From UBA4719 sp035654835 (lineage in GTDB: Bacteria > Actinomycetota > Actinomycetes > Actinomycetales > Dermatophilaceae), in assembly GCA_035654835.1 (NCBI GenBank), contig DASRVZ010000206.1:1-42022 (forward strand): a stretch of 42,022 nucleotides of DNA, in the 5' to 3' direction. This document shows positions 41,755 to 42,022 of this stretch, one piece after another (the first letter of the stretch is position 1; each line of letters begins with the position of its first letter). A program made the position numbers and the translations under genes. A model generated the notes under the pieces. It had not been told where the DNA came from, ran no database searches, and was given only the letters and a program-made list of their open reading frames with translations.

Positions 41755-42022
41755 CTACCTCTTCAGGAGTGCCCGTGCCATCACGATGCGTTGGATCTGG
41801 TTCGTACCCTCATATATCTGGGTGATCTTGGCATCGCGCATCATCCGCTCGACCGGGAAGTCCTTGACGTACCCAGAGCCCCCGAGGAGCTGGACCGCAT
41901 CGGTGGTGACCTCCATGGCCACATCTGACGCGAAGCACTTGGCCGCCGCGCCGAAGAAGCTCAGATCGGCATCGCCGCGCTGGGACTTGGCCGCCGCGAC
42001 ATAGACCATCTGACGGGCCGCC
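41755..42022 (-). CDS. Acyl-CoA dehydrogenase, C-terminal part
   Basis: The frame runs off the right edge and its start lies outside the window. About 89 residues remain, ending ALLKR. FASDVAMEVTTDAVQLLGGS, GYVKDFPVERMMRDAKITQI and YEGTNQIQRIVMARALL are the classic C-terminal domain of acyl-CoA dehydrogenases; the glutamate of YEGTNQ is the catalytic base in short- and medium-chain members. It oxidises acyl-CoA to enoyl-CoA using FAD. The gap 41679-41754 between it and the split membrane gene shows nothing recognisable. Confidence 0.93.
   Translation of the reverse strand, partial: AARQMVYVAAAKSQRGDADLSFFGAAAKCFASDVAMEVTTDAVQLLGGSGYVKDFPVERMMRDAKITQIYEGTNQIQRIVMARALLKR

Noticed and set aside
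1..42022. CRISPR array, tRNA or rRNA genes
   Set aside because: No regularly spaced repeats and no cloverleaf or ribosomal RNA sequence was recognised on either strand.

Overview
The window is high-GC DNA with dense, often overlapping genes, frequent GTG starts, short intergenic gaps and strong G/C bias at third codon positions. With a LytR-CpsA-Psr (LCP) protein, UDP-galactopyranose mutase and many cell-wall glycosylation genes, this points to an actinomycete. Micrococcales, perhaps the Intrasporangiaceae/Dermatophilaceae area, is my inference from overall gene content. Rank below phylum is not proven by the sequence.

Layout. (1) 1-9.2 kb: a partial unknown gene, a DUF3105 protein, a glycosyltransferase-like/methyltransferase-like fusion, a large membrane protein, a TIGR03089 protein, a secreted M15-like peptidase with three peptidoglycan-binding domains, and a membrane acyltransferase with an SGNH domain. 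(2) 9.3-10.8 kb: both subunits of a 3-oxoacid CoA-transferase. (3) 10.75-15.3 kb, minus strand: a five-gene polysaccharide cluster (GtrA, two GT2 enzymes, an SDR epimerase, a methyltransferase). (4) 15.4-31.0 kb: a pseudaminic acid (Pse) and cell-surface glycopolymer locus. (5) 31.1-42.0 kb: accessory and housekeeping genes. These are an AmrB/AmrS pair (AmrS frameshifted), a VOC protein, an MFS transporter, a DUF5671 membrane protein, a cyclic 2,3-diphosphoglycerate synthase-like protein, a Mut7-C protein lacking a normal start codon, an IS30 element splitting a membrane-protein gene, and the end of an acyl-CoA dehydrogenase gene.

How the central locus works. Every step of CMP-Pse synthesis has a candidate: PseB (dehydratase/epimerase), PseC (aminotransferase), a fused PseG-PseH protein (UDP-sugar hydrolase plus N-acetyltransferase), PseI (synthase) and an SpsF-type cytidylyltransferase in the PseF role. 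pseB and pseC lead a plus-strand operon with a Wzx-type flippase and a Pse-associated methylase. The cytidylyltransferase and PseG-PseH lead a divergent minus-strand operon with Glf (UDP-galactofuranose supply) and a DUF6541 membrane protein. A GT-B-like protein of unknown family (26645-27688), two GT2 enzymes, a DUF2304 protein and an LCP ligase complete the set. No flagellar gene is present. The best reading is a Pse-containing, possibly galactofuranose-containing, wall glycopolymer attached to peptidoglycan by the LCP protein.

The most notable points are the PseG-PseH fusion with an SpsF-type activating enzyme, an orphan candidate Pse transferase, a compound direct/inverted repeat beside it, and three apparent lesions: the amrS frameshift, an ACG in place of a start codon, and the IS30 insertion. 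No stretch longer than about 300 bases lacks a gene, and I saw no tRNA, rRNA or CRISPR array.
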